A program made the translations under genes and the position numbers. From Lactococcus garvieae (lineage in GTDB: Bacteria > Bacillota > Bacilli > Lactobacillales > Streptococcaceae), in the NCBI RefSeq assembly GCF_016027715.1, contig NZ_CP065691.1, forward strand, positions 496,001 through 560,000: a stretch of 64,000 nt of DNA, given 5' to 3'. Positions 36,704 through 45,722 of the stretch are shown piece by piece (positions within the stretch are counted from its first letter, which is position 1; every line of letters starts with the position of its first letter). The notes under the pieces are model-generated. The model saw nothing but the letters and a program-made list of their open reading frames with translations. It had not been told where the DNA came from and did no database searches.

Positions 36704-38317
36704 TTATTGATGAATGATTAGGGCAGGACGAACACCGCCATTAGTACTGCTCTCCGTATGAGGAGGACCTACCACCAACGTACCATTGGTGTCCACAACC
36801 CAAGCAATGTAGCTAGGAGCGGGGGTACGTAGCAACCACCACCCCAATGTAATGGTACTACGTTGTTCTTTATACGGGAAACCTAAACCTTCCCCAGATA
36901 AACGAGCCACATCCGCCAGAGATAGCGCAAAGGCACGTGCTGTTCCGCTTGGTTCAACTTGAGTGATGTCGGCCGCAATTTGGCCTGCTAAGTTGTTAGG
37001 AATCCATCTGTTACCAGTAAAGGACACATCTTCATCCGCAACTTCTCCTGTCGTAAAGCTATTGGCGACAGGCTGAACTATGGCTTGGACGGCACTGCCA
37101 AGAGTGCTATACCAAGTGGCAAGTTCTGCTTCTTGGTCGTTCCAAGACACATTACGGATGGCATTGTTACGAATAATCATGTGGTTGCCATTGCCCATGT
37201 CTTCCAGATAACGGTATTGTTCGCCTGCCATGGTAAATACACGGCCCGGATGCATGGCGTCAAAGTTAAAATCGGAAGGGGGAGAGTCAATATCTGGGCG
37301 TGGGTTGCCACTGTCAATCATGGAGTTATTTCGAATACCTGTGAGGAAGTCGGCTAAGCGGTCATGCCCATCAGGCAGGAAGTCGTCACTGTTGTCAGGA
37401 CTGACCAGTCCACTCTCCACATGGATACCATAATAGTAAGAGCCATTGAAAACCGTGTCTTCGATAGCCGCCGTCATCTCTGCGGCATCAAGCAGGTAAG
37501 AAGTCGCTTCGCCAGGTTCAAGGAGTGAGGCCCAGTAAGCCCAGCCTGTTTGGTGGTCTACGACCCAGAAGTCTCCGATTTGTTGGTAAGGTTGAAGTTG
37601 CGCCCACTGCTCGATGGTCATTGGGGCACGTTGTTGGTGGAGATTTTGTGCCGCATCATTGATGATGGTTTCGCCCGGCCATGTGCCTGCGCCGTTATCA
37701 AAGCTGTTACCTTCCGTCCAGTAATCATCGGTCCCATCTCCGGGATGCGTCGCACCATCAGTGGTACCGTCTGTTGCACCACCTCCTGCGATGTAGTCCC
37801 GGGCATGCCCTGCGGCTGCCGTCATCTGATCCATGTTGTCATGGTTAAAAGTCGGCATGTACCATGGGGCATCTCGGCCTTCCCGGCTCCAGCCAAAGGT
37901 CAAGCGGGCGTAGCGGTCAAAAGCGTTGGACGGGTCGGTGTTCAGTCGGTCATTGATATTGGTCGCGTTGGGCATCCATGTGGTCCATGAGTCCAAGTTG
38001 TTACGTTCTGTGCCTGAGACCAGCTGGGTCCAGCTGTCTTGACCTGTTTGGCGGGTTTCTAAAAACTCCGACAAGCGGATACGGGCCATGATGGGACGTT
38101 CGCCATAGTTTTCGACAAAGACATCTTTGTTTTCGGTGTCACGGTTATAGTAGTCGTGAACACGACCACCCACGTTAATCTCGATTTGGTTTTCTCGGTC
38201 ATTGATGGCCCGCTGGTTAAAGGCGGTAAAAGCATAGGTGCCTCCGATGAGGAGCAAGAGGAGGGAGAGGAGGACGGAGTTGCGTAATCTCCGGTTCTTT
38301 TTCTTTTCTGGTGTCAT
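36704..38317 (-). CDS. Exported protein with camelysin-like N-terminus and DUF6273-like C-terminus
   Basis: 537 residues. KKKNRRLRNSVLLSLLLLLIGG is a signal or anchor, then TYAFTAFNQRAIND and a beta-rich stretch (NVGGRVHDYYNRD..VFVENYG) like camelysin/TasA-type proteins. A Gly/Thr/Asp-rich linker lies near 177-200. The C-terminus (AFALSLADVARL, GWWLLRTPAPS, VVDTNGTLVVG, GVRPALIIHQ) fits DUF6273. No LPxTG signal. GAAAGGG precedes the start. G+C is 52-55% in lines checked, far above neighbours, suggesting transfer. Function unknown; likely surface-exposed. Confidence 0.75.
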   Translation of the reverse strand: MTPEKKKNRRLRNSVLLSLLLLLIGGTYAFTAFNQRAINDRENQIEINVGGRVHDYYNRDTENKDVFVENYGERPIMARIRLSEFLETRQTGQDSWTQLVSGTERNNLDSWTTWMPNATNINDRLNTDPSNAFDRYARLTFGWSREGRDAPWYMPTFNHDNMDQMTAAAGHARDYIAGGGATDGTTDGATHPGDGTDDYWTEGNSFDNGAGTWPGETIINDAAQNLHQQRAPMTIEQWAQLQPYQQIGDFWVVDHQTGWAYWASLLEPGEATSYLLDAAEMTAAIEDTVFNGSYYYGIHVESGLVSPDNSDDFLPDGHDRLADFLTGIRNNSMIDSGNPRPDIDSPPSDFNFDAMHPGRVFTMAGEQYRYLEDMGNGNHMIIRNNAIRNVSWNDQEAELATWYSTLGSAVQAIVQPVANSFTTGEVADEDVSFTGNRWIPNNLAGQIAADITQVEPSGTARAFALSLADVARLSGEGLGFPYKEQRSTITLGWWLLRTPAPSYIAWVVDTNGTLVVGPPHTESSTNGGVRPALIIHQ

Positions 38318-38644
38318 AGTGATACCCTTTCTTTTTCTTAAGTTTTGTATATTTCGATATAATCTTTAGTGCTCATGCGAGTTAAAGCATTTTGTGGTAG
38401 GCAGAACTTACAGTGTGTTGCACTGCCTGCTTATAAATTATTGCTTTTACCTCATCTTATTTTTTAAAATAAACTAAAAGTACTCTCATACTATTTTAAC
38501 ATTTATTTCTTTCTGGTTAAAATGATTTCGTTAAGATTACGAAAGGATGCTCTTGGGGGGAAATAAAAACATCGCCACTTTTAGCTCCATTGAATTTTAT
38601 GAGGTATAATAGAAAAAGAGAAAAGTAGAGGAAGGCTAAGAATA
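38318..38644. other. Divergent intergenic region between exported protein and sbcD
   Basis: 327 bp. It holds TATAAT at 38605-38610 for sbcD, a GC-richer repeat with AGGCAG/CTGCCT arms enclosing CAGTG/CACTG around 38397-38432, and a small palindrome TTTCGT...ACGAAA (38526-38544). No convincing promoter for the minus-strand gene was found, and no open frame of note. Confidence 0.5.
38605..38610 (+). promoter_or_regulatory. -10 box of sbcDC operon
   Basis: Perfect TATAAT, 35 nt before the sbcD start; -35 not clear. Confidence 0.5.
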
Positions 38645-39817
38645 TTGAAATTTTTACATACGTCAGACTGGCATATAGGAAGAACTCTAAATGGTTGGAG
38701 TCTTTTGGAAGAACAAAAACATGCCTTCAAGGAAATTCTAGCTGTAGCTAAGAAAGAAAAAGTGGACGGTATTATTATTGCGGGCGATCTTTATGACCGC
38801 ACAGTACCAAGTGCTGAGGCAGTGACAACTTTTAATCAGATGCTGCAAGAAATGAATATTAAGGAGAACTTTCCCGTCTATGCTATTGCCGGAAATCATG
38901 ATGGATCAAGGCGTTTAAATTATGGGCGTGAATGGATGGGCTTTAACCAGCTGCATCTTAATACTTTATTAGAGGAAGCTTTTGTGCCTATTGAAACAGA
39001 AGAAGTACAAATATTTTTGCTTCCTTTCTTTGACCCTGCGGATGCTCGTGTTTATTTTTTACAAGAAGGACTACCAGAAGAAGAAGTTAGAGCAATCAAA
39101 ACTTTGTCAAATGCTTTAGATAAAGTTCTTACGAAGATAAGAACACACTTTAATCCTGATAAAAAGCAGGTTTTGGTGACACATTTTGCCGTTAGTCCTT
39201 CTGCTGAACAAGAGATCGAGCTGACCAGCGAAACCCAGTCCAAAGTCGGGGGATTGGCCACAGTAGCGGTGCAGCAGTTTTTTGGTTTTGATTATGTCGC
39301 TTTGGGACATATACACACACATCATGCCTCGCCGAGCCAGAATGTACGTTATTCAGGAAGCCCAGTGAAATTTAACATCAAAGAATCAAAAAGTAAAAAA
39401 GGCTTTTACATTGTAAATATTACTGACGATGTAAAAACAGAATTTGTTGAATTACAGCCTCAAACAGACTTGATTGTCCTAGAAGAGGAGTGGGAAAAAC
39501 TTATCGATTCTAATTTTTATCAAACACAGCCGCTTAACCAAGCTTGGTTTGCTATACGCATCAAAAATTTTGACCGCTTGGCACATGCCGGACAAAATTT
39601 ACGAGCCTATCTTCAAAAAATATATGGAACAATTGTTGAACTTGATTTTGAAGAAAAAGAACATGTTTATACAAGCGATAATAAAAAAAATATCGAAATG
39701 ATGAGTGCAGAAGAAATAGTTCAGGAATTTTACAAAAAAGTTACGGGAGAGGCACTTACTGACTTTCAAGAGTCGCAAGTAGATACTGCTTTTATCCGTT
39801 TAAGAGGGGAGAAATAA
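38645..39817 (+). CDS. sbcD: Exonuclease SbcCD subunit D
   Basis: 390 residues. Mre11-type metallophosphoesterase: LHTSDWHIGR (4-13), IIIAGDLYDR, AIAGNHDGS and ALGHIHTHH supply the two-metal site. With SbcC it cuts hairpins and protein-blocked DNA ends, protecting against palindromes. Starts at TTG 38645 with GAGGAAGG upstream. The stop is 3 nt before sbcC, so they form one operon. Confidence 0.96.
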   Translation: MKFLHTSDWHIGRTLNGWSLLEEQKHAFKEILAVAKKEKVDGIIIAGDLYDRTVPSAEAVTTFNQMLQEMNIKENFPVYAIAGNHDGSRRLNYGREWMGFNQLHLNTLLEEAFVPIETEEVQIFLLPFFDPADARVYFLQEGLPEEEVRAIKTLSNALDKVLTKIRTHFNPDKKQVLVTHFAVSPSAEQEIELTSETQSKVGGLATVAVQQFFGFDYVALGHIHTHHASPSQNVRYSGSPVKFNIKESKSKKGFYIVNITDDVKTEFVELQPQTDLIVLEEEWEKLIDSNFYQTQPLNQAWFAIRIKNFDRLAHAGQNLRAYLQKIYGTIVELDFEEKEHVYTSDNKKNIEMMSAEEIVQEFYKKVTGEALTDFQESQVDTAFIRLRGEK

Positions 39818-39820
39818 GCG

Positions 39821-42800
39821 ATGAAACCAATCTATTTAGAAATGAATTTTTTCGGTCCACATGCTCACTCCGAGATTGATTTTCGTGAATTGGACGAGGC
39901 ACCCTTATTTTTAATAAGCGGTGATACAGGTGCGGGAAAATCAACAATTTTTGATGCTATGACTTATGCCCTCTTTGATAAAACCACTGGAGACCGTGAG
40001 GCAAAAGCTATGCGGAGCCAATTTGCCCAACCCGATCAAGTGACTGAAGTTACCTTTTACTTTGAACAAGGAAATTTTCTCTATAAAATCACGCGTCGCC
40101 CAGAGCAAGAGCTGTTTAAGAAAAGAGGAACAGGGACCACAACCTCGAAAAGTCAAGCCAGTCTCGCAATCGTGGATACTGTTTTTGGCTTAGAACGCGC
40201 AAGCCTCGCTACTAAACCGGTAGAAGTGGTTAACGAGATTGAAAACCTCTTAAATCTCTCTGCTGAACAGTTTAAGAAAATTATTTTGCTCCCACAGAAT
40301 GATTTTTCTAAATTTTTAAAATCAGATACAAATGAAAAAGAAAAGATTTTAAAGAAAATTTTCGGAACTGCTGTTTTCACCTCTTTCTCTGAAGAAATTC
40401 GTGACCAATACTTGAAAGTGAACCAAGAAAATGAAAAGCATGATGCGCTTTTACAAAGCCAATATAATGCCTCAGTGTGGTCAGAAGAGGAAATTAAAAC
40501 CTTAGAAGAAACACCAGATAATGAAAAACCTAATAAAGCAAAGGACTTTTTTGAAGAAAAGAAAAAGCAAAAAAATCAGGTTTTTGCCAAGGCTAAAGAT
40601 GCGCGCCAAGAAGTGGCCGAAATCGAGAAAATATATGAAGAAGCTTTATTATTAGAACAAGCTTTCTCTCGCCATGACCAAACGAAAAGAGAGTACCAAG
40701 AAAAAATCTTAGATCATGCACGTTTTTACCAGCAGCAGAAAAAGGATTATGCGGCTCGGGTTTGGGCGCAGCAGTCGAAAGAAGTTCTTCATGATTTAGA
40801 AGAATTACAAGCCAGTCTGCACGTAAACCAAGAGCGAGAGGGAACTTATCGGTCAAATGCTGAAAAAGACAAGCAGACCCTGGAAAGGACCAAAGCACGG
40901 GAGTTAGAGCTTAAAGCTCAGAAGAGTCAGATTGATAACAAGATTAAGAGAATAGAAGAACTGACGAGTCAAATTCCCCAAGCCGAGTATGCGGAAAAGC
41001 TTAAGCGAGAACAACAAGAACTAGAAAAGAGACTTCATCTTCTAGAAATTTCCATAAGAGAAATCAATAAGCCTTATCAAGAAGCAGAAATAACTTTTAT
41101 GGACACCCAAGCACAACTTATGGATGAAGAACTGTTACAGACAAAAAAAGAGGAATTGAGCCATGTTGAATTGGATTTTCATGGTCAACTTTCTCCTTTA
41201 GCAGATGATCTAGCACGTTGCAAAAAAGAGCAACTTGAAGCTGAACACTCCGTGCAGGAAGCTCTTGTAAAAGTCGAAAGCTTGAAGCAGGAGTGTTTGA
41301 AAAAACAAGCTCTTTATGTAGCAAAAAGAGAATTGCGTCAAGGACTGATGATAGCTCAGTTGCAAAAGGAGCTTGAAGACGGCTTACCTTGTAAAGTCTG
41401 TGGTGCTGTGGAACATCCTTTGTCGCACCAAGTCTCTGAAGTTTCTGATGAGGAGCTTAGAGAAGCCATGTCTCAAGTAGACAAAGCCCAAGAAGACTAT
41501 GCTGCGAGTGAGGAACGGTTAACCAAAGCTCAAAAAGAAGTTGAAGCAGGAAAAATAAAAGCACAAGAAAAAGAAGCCGAATATACAACAAAGAAACTCA
41601 AGTTGGAGCAAAGCTATCAGCAGTTCTGTCAGCACAGTAAGGAAGACTTTCCAAAGGAATATGATGACGAACCCATTCGCTCGATTCTCCACAAAGCAAA
41701 GGATGACATTAACCACAATATCCAGAAAAATAAGGAAATAAAAAGTGAACTGGAAAATCTCAGTAAAACTTTAGAGAGCCTAGATAAAGAGCGACAAGAC
41801 AAGCAATATGAAGTGGCACAAATCAAAACACAGATTGATGCAGTTACTGCTAGCTTATCTACCTTTGCTTTGCTCCCATCAAGTCACAGTCTTAAATCTG
41901 AGAAAACAAAACTTAATCAAGAAGTCGAAAGCTATTCAGATGAAGTTCAGTCACTAAATAATAAAGTGAACGAGCTCGAAAGGTTTTATGCTGAACAAAA
42001 AGCGAAACATACTGAGCGCATTGCGCAGATCGAAGAACAGAAGCAGAAGATCCAAAAACATCAACAACATATCACTGAAACACTCCAGGCTCCAGATGCT
42101 TGGACAAATGAATTGGAGACTTTGAAAAAATGGCTCTCAGAAGATGATATCTCAGAAATTTCTAAATCCATTAATAACTATGAATTAGAAGCAGCACGAC
42201 TGACCGCAGAGCTTAAGGAGCAAGAGGAAAAATTAGGAAAAGCAAAACGCCCTAATCTACTTGAACTTAAAAATCAAAAACAAGACGTGAAAGAGTCCTA
42301 CAACCTCATTCAAAAAGAGCTCATCGGATTAGAAGCTACATGCAAGCAGCTTGAGCTTGTTCTCAATAGAATAGAAGAGGTCCTCCAAAAACAAGGAAAG
42401 GCAGCTGCTAAAGCGCATGAGATAAGAAAACTTTATCATGCAATAGCAGGGAAAACGGCTGACAAGTTAAAACTGGAAACTTTTGTGGTTCAGCATTATC
42501 TAGAAAAAGTTTTAGAATATGCGAACACGCACTTTATTAACCAACTGTCGAATAATCGTTATCGCTTTGAGTTGGCGCAAGAGTTTGCAGATAAGAGGAG
42601 AGATCATGGCTTAGACATTAGTATCTATGATAATGAAACAGGATCTTCCCGACCTTCAAACACCTTGTCTGGAGGAGAAACCTTTATTGCAGCCTTGTCC
42701 ATTGCCCTAGCCTTGAGTGAAGTGGTTCAAAACTCTGCCCAAGGAGTGCAAATAGAAGCCTTGTTTGTCGATGAAGGTTTTGGCTCTCTTGATCAGGAAA

Positions 42801-42958
42801 CTTTACAAAAAGCCATGTCCGCTTTGGAACAAATCGGGGAAAACCGACTTGTCGGTTTAATCAGTCACGTGGAAGAAATGAAAGATTCAATCGCTCAACA
42901 ACTTTTAATTGAAAAGTTAGGAGATGGAAGAAGTCGCGTACGCTTTTATACTAAATAA
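39821..42958 (+). CDS. sbcC: Exonuclease SbcCD subunit C
   Basis: 1045 residues, Rad50-like. Walker A GDTGAGKS (34-41); long coiled coils on both sides of the zinc hook CKVC (Cys524, Cys527); ABC signature NTLSGGETF; Walker B and D-loop LFVDEGFGSLD. It is the ATPase arm of the SbcCD nuclease. AGGGGAG before ATG. Full length and intact. Confidence 0.97.
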   Translation: MKPIYLEMNFFGPHAHSEIDFRELDEAPLFLISGDTGAGKSTIFDAMTYALFDKTTGDREAKAMRSQFAQPDQVTEVTFYFEQGNFLYKITRRPEQELFKKRGTGTTTSKSQASLAIVDTVFGLERASLATKPVEVVNEIENLLNLSAEQFKKIILLPQNDFSKFLKSDTNEKEKILKKIFGTAVFTSFSEEIRDQYLKVNQENEKHDALLQSQYNASVWSEEEIKTLEETPDNEKPNKAKDFFEEKKKQKNQVFAKAKDARQEVAEIEKIYEEALLLEQAFSRHDQTKREYQEKILDHARFYQQQKKDYAARVWAQQSKEVLHDLEELQASLHVNQEREGTYRSNAEKDKQTLERTKARELELKAQKSQIDNKIKRIEELTSQIPQAEYAEKLKREQQELEKRLHLLEISIREINKPYQEAEITFMDTQAQLMDEELLQTKKEELSHVELDFHGQLSPLADDLARCKKEQLEAEHSVQEALVKVESLKQECLKKQALYVAKRELRQGLMIAQLQKELEDGLPCKVCGAVEHPLSHQVSEVSDEELREAMSQVDKAQEDYAASEERLTKAQKEVEAGKIKAQEKEAEYTTKKLKLEQSYQQFCQHSKEDFPKEYDDEPIRSILHKAKDDINHNIQKNKEIKSELENLSKTLESLDKERQDKQYEVAQIKTQIDAVTASLSTFALLPSSHSLKSEKTKLNQEVESYSDEVQSLNNKVNELERFYAEQKAKHTERIAQIEEQKQKIQKHQQHITETLQAPDAWTNELETLKKWLSEDDISEISKSINNYELEAARLTAELKEQEEKLGKAKRPNLLELKNQKQDVKESYNLIQKELIGLEATCKQLELVLNRIEEVLQKQGKAAAKAHEIRKLYHAIAGKTADKLKLETFVVQHYLEKVLEYANTHFINQLSNNRYRFELAQEFADKRRDHGLDISIYDNETGSSRPSNTLSGGETFIAALSIALALSEVVQNSAQGVQIEALFVDEGFGSLDQETLQKAMSALEQIGENRLVGLISHVEEMKDSIAQQLLIEKLGDGRSRVRFYTK

Positions 42959-43032
42959 TGTTTGTTTTTCTTAAAATAGTGGATAAAAAAGATTCTTAGA
43001 AATTTAGCTCTCCTAAAAGTAAAAGTCGCCTT

Positions 43033-43061
43033 TTGTGAAAAACTATGAAATATGATAAAAT
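43033..43061 (+). promoter_or_regulatory. obgE promoter
   Basis: TTGTGA (43033-43038), 17-base spacer, TAAAAT (43056-43061) with extended TG. It yields a leader of about 168 nt. Confidence 0.7.
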
Positions 43062-43067
43062 AGGAGA

Positions 43068-43190
43068 GTTCAAAACCCTAACTCTGACAAAGAGCGTGGA
43101 GTGAGATAGTATGGGGAAAGGGATTTTTCCAGCAAACAGCAGTAAAAGATGACTAAGTTTAAATCTGCTGGAAAAATCGAACTTGAACCA
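43068..43190 (+). ncRNA. Structured 5' leader of obgE
   Basis: GATTTTTCCAGCA (43122-43134) and TGCTGGAAAAATC (43166-43178) form a perfect 13-bp stem with a 31-nt loop. A CTCT/AGAG hairpin (43082-43094) lies before it, and GTTCAA (43068-43073) can pair with TTGAAC (43183-43188) to close the whole element at the predicted transcript start. No T-tract follows. Not a class I recognise; a cis-regulatory RNA is inferred. Confidence 0.55.
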
Positions 43191-43236
43191 AAATAGAAGA
43201 GCATTTGCTTTTAGGAAGAAATAGGAAAAATAAAAA

Positions 43237-44550
43237 ATGAGCTTATTTTTAGATACAGCTAGAATTGAAGTAAGAGCTGGTAAAGGTGGGGATGGAGCAG
43301 TTGCTTTCCGCCGTGAAAAATATGTACCAGATGGCGGGCCTGCCGGTGGTGATGGCGGACGTGGTGGTGATATCATCTTCCGCGTTGACGAAGGTTTATC
43401 AACACTGATGGACTTTAAATACAACCGTATTTTCCGTGCTAAACCTGGTGAAAAAGGTATGAACAAAGGAATGCATGGTCGTGGAGCTGAGGACTTGATC
43501 GTTAAAGTCCCTCAAGGAACAACAGTTAAAGACAATGAAACAGGTCAAGTTATTGTTGACTTAATTGACAAAGGTCAAGAGTTTGTCGTGGCTAAGGGCG
43601 GTCGTGGTGGTCGTGGGAACATACGTTTTGCCACACCGCGTAACCCAGCACCTGAAGTTGCGGAAAATGGTGAACCTGGCGAGCAGAGATGGCTCATGCT
43701 TGAATTGCGTGTTCTTGCTGACGTTGGTTTGGTTGGTTTCCCTTCTGTTGGTAAATCAACGCTATTGAGTGTTGTTTCCAATGCCCGTCCAAAAATCGGT
43801 GCTTATCACTTTACAACAATTACGCCAAATATTGGTATGGTTCAAGTGGGCTATGGAGATAGTTTCGTTATGGCGGATATGCCGGGTCTGATTGAAGGGG
43901 CTCACTCTGGAGCAGGCCTTGGTATCCAGTTTTTACGTCATATTGAACGTACACGTGTGCTTTTACATATTCTAGACATGTCAGGTATTGAAGAACGTGA
44001 TCCTTACGAAGACTATGTGACTATTAACAACGAATTGGAAAGTTATAATCTCCGTTTGCTTGAACGACCACAGTTAATTGTGGCAAATAAGATGGATATG
44101 CCAGATGCACCTGAAATCCTTGCAGAATTCAAGAAAAAACTTGCAGAAAACTTGCCTGAAGGCGAAGAAATGCCACAGATTTTTGAAGTTTCTGGTTTAA
44201 CTAAAACAGGTTTGCAGGGTCTTTTGGCTCGCACGAGTGAGCTCTTGGCAGAAACACCAGAATTCTTGCTTTATGAAGATGATGAGTTCATCGATGAAGA
44301 AGCATACTATGGCTTTGAAGAAGAAGAAAAACCATTCAGTATTTCGCGTGATGATGATGCCGCTTGGCGCTTGTCTGGTACTAAGATTGAGAAACTCTTC
44401 AAGATGACGAATTTTGACCGTGATGAGTCTGTCATGAAATTTGCACGTCAGCTTCGTTCGATGGGTGTTGATGAGCAATTACGTGCAGCTGGTGCACACG
44501 ATGGTGACCTCGTACGTATTGAGAAATTTGAATTCGAGTTTGTAGACTAA
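43237..44550 (+). CDS. obgE: GTPase ObgE/CgtA
   Basis: 437 residues. N-terminal Obg glycine-rich fold ([26 protein letters not shown]), central G domain with GFPSVGKS (167-174), and a C-terminal OCT domain ([17 protein letters not shown]..). An essential ribosome-associated GTPase acting in 50S assembly and stress response. AGGAAAAATAAAAA before ATG is a weak ribosome site, so the long leader may matter. A 55-residue gene follows 18 nt later. Confidence 0.97.
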   Translation: MSLFLDTARIEVRAGKGGDGAVAFRREKYVPDGGPAGGDGGRGGDIIFRVDEGLSTLMDFKYNRIFRAKPGEKGMNKGMHGRGAEDLIVKVPQGTTVKDNETGQVIVDLIDKGQEFVVAKGGRGGRGNIRFATPRNPAPEVAENGEPGEQRWLMLELRVLADVGLVGFPSVGKSTLLSVVSNARPKIGAYHFTTITPNIGMVQVGYGDSFVMADMPGLIEGAHSGAGLGIQFLRHIERTRVLLHILDMSGIEERDPYEDYVTINNELESYNLRLLERPQLIVANKMDMPDAPEILAEFKKKLAENLPEGEEMPQIFEVSGLTKTGLQGLLARTSELLAETPEFLLYEDDEFIDEEAYYGFEEEEKPFSISRDDDAAWRLSGTKIEKLFKMTNFDRDESVMKFARQLRSMGVDEQLRAAGAHDGDLVRIEKFEFEFVD

Positions 44551-44568
44551 AAATGGAAAGGGGATTAT

Positions 44569-44736
44569 ATGGGTTTTAAAATTATTTCTGACCGTGATGA
44601 AAATGGGGAATTTATCGCTTCAGCAGATTTTTGGACAGATGAGCGGATTGATGCTCTGATTAAAAAGTATAATCCAACGGGTAAGCTCCGTCTCTCCAAA
44701 GCTGCACAAGAAAAAACTGAAAAAGAAGAAGAATAA
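44569..44736 (+). CDS. Small conserved-looking protein downstream of obgE (55 aa)
   Basis: Sequence starts MGFKIISDRDENGEFIASAD and ends in a charged KTEKEEE tail. AAAGGGG (44557-44563) is well placed before ATG 44569, and the gene lies between obgE and a terminator, so it is translated from the obgE message. No membrane segment or known domain. Function unknown; the codon pattern and ribosome site make it a credible gene. Confidence 0.75.
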   Translation: MGFKIISDRDENGEFIASADFWTDERIDALIKKYNPTGKLRLSKAAQEKTEKEEE

Positions 44737-44742
44737 AAAATG

Positions 44743-44772
44743 AGAGGACTTGCAAGAGTACCTCTATTTTTG
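44743..44772 (+). terminator. Terminator of the obgE operon
   Basis: AGAGGACT (44743-44750) pairs with AGT-A-CCTCT (44757-44765) with one bulge, then ATTTTTG. Confidence 0.65.
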
Positions 44773-44942
44773 AAAATACAAGTCTGTTGCAATAGGGGGA
44801 TTTTTACCTACTGCTCTAAGTTGCTGTGAACAGTGGGGAGACTGTACAAATCAGGCTTAAGGGAGCGGTAAGCTATTACACTTGAATTTCCTTTTTATTC
44901 TTGTTAAGCTAATTGGAGCAGAGAACAAAGAAGGAGAGACTG

Positions 44943-45458
44943 ATGGCTGTAAAACTTTTTATTGCACAAACTTTAGATGGATATATTGCGGACAAGCATG
45001 ACAATCTCGATTGGTTAATGGCCGTCCAAGGAGAAGGGGACAATGGGATTTCCCGATTTTTGAAACCGATTGATATCATTATCATGGGCAGCAGAACCTA
45101 TCAGTGGCTATTGGATCAAAAGCTAGAGAGTTGGCCCTATGAGGACAAAATGACCTATGTTTTCTCTAAAAGACAATGGGAAGACCAGGCCAACATTAAA
45201 TTTGTTCACCCGGACAATCTTACCGAGTTCATTGCAAAACTCCAAGGAGAAATCTGGTTAGTGGGTGGGGGTCAGTTGATTAAAGCTTTCTTGGAAGCGG
45301 ACTTAATTGATGAATATCGAGTGACGATGGCACCTGTTTTACTAGGTGAAGGTATTCCACTCTTTCCGCAAGGAAATTATACAGCAAATTTGGAGTTCCA
45401 AGGAACGACAACTTATGGCCAATTTGTAGAACTTGCATATAAGAGTAAGAAAAAATAA
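44943..45458 (+). CDS. Dihydrofolate reductase family (RibD C-terminal-like) protein
   Basis: 171 residues. VKLFIAQTLDGYIAD at the start, IIMGSRTYQWL and EIWLVGGGQLIKAFLEADLIDEY (in parts: VGGGQLI) match the YyaP/YwjB group of RibD-C/DHFR-like reductases. These share the NADPH fold, but their substrates are unknown and the true folate enzyme is usually another gene. GGAGAG sets ATG 44943. Single gene with its own terminator. Confidence 0.85.
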   Translation: MAVKLFIAQTLDGYIADKHDNLDWLMAVQGEGDNGISRFLKPIDIIIMGSRTYQWLLDQKLESWPYEDKMTYVFSKRQWEDQANIKFVHPDNLTEFIAKLQGEIWLVGGGQLIKAFLEADLIDEYRVTMAPVLLGEGIPLFPQGNYTANLEFQGTTTYGQFVELAYKSKKK

Positions 45459-45506
45459 AAAAAGATACTTTTTGTGCTGAGTGAGGGAATGTCCGATATG
45501 AATAAC

Positions 45507-45529
45507 AAGCAGCTTTGCTGCTTTTTTGT
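45507..45529 (+). terminator. Terminator after DHFR-like gene
   Basis: AAGCAGC-TTT-GCTGCTT then TTTT. Confidence 0.92.
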
Positions 45530-45609
45530 TTTAATCCTCACTACCAGTCAAATGATAAGACGTATACGCTCAAGCGCAAAGCTCAAAGTGGTTTTGCTGG
45601 AGTATTTCC

Positions 45610-45648
45610 CCTTCCTCAGCGAAAAATAAGTGTTTTCGCTGAGGAAGG
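45610..45648. repeat. Perfect 16-bp inverted repeat upstream of rnr
   Basis: CCTTCCTCAGCGAAAA (45610-45625), 7-nt spacer, TTTTCGCTGAGGAAGG (45633-45648). No T-tract follows on the plus strand. It lies 35 bp upstream of the rnr -10 box. Confidence 0.9.
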
Positions 45649-45679
45649 TCGTGCTTACTGAATATCGTATCCTGAGTTA

Positions 45680-45688
45680 TGTTATAAT
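45680..45688 (+). promoter_or_regulatory. Extended -10 promoter of rnr
   Basis: TGTTATAAT (45680-45688). Transcript start near 45695, which rules out the upstream in-frame start at 45630. Confidence 0.7.
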
Positions 45689-45722
45689 AGAAAAGATAGA
45701 TTTAAAAAACAGAAAGAAAAGA

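Noticed and set aside
37085-37990. Plus-strand open frames opposite the exported protein gene
   Set aside because: Long antisense frames are expected in GC-rich sequence; the minus-strand frame has a signal peptide and domain resemblance.
42959-43236. 6S RNA or other known small RNA before obgE
   Set aside because: Length and a central long stem invite the comparison, but the pattern of bulges and the direct run into obgE do not fit 6S RNA.
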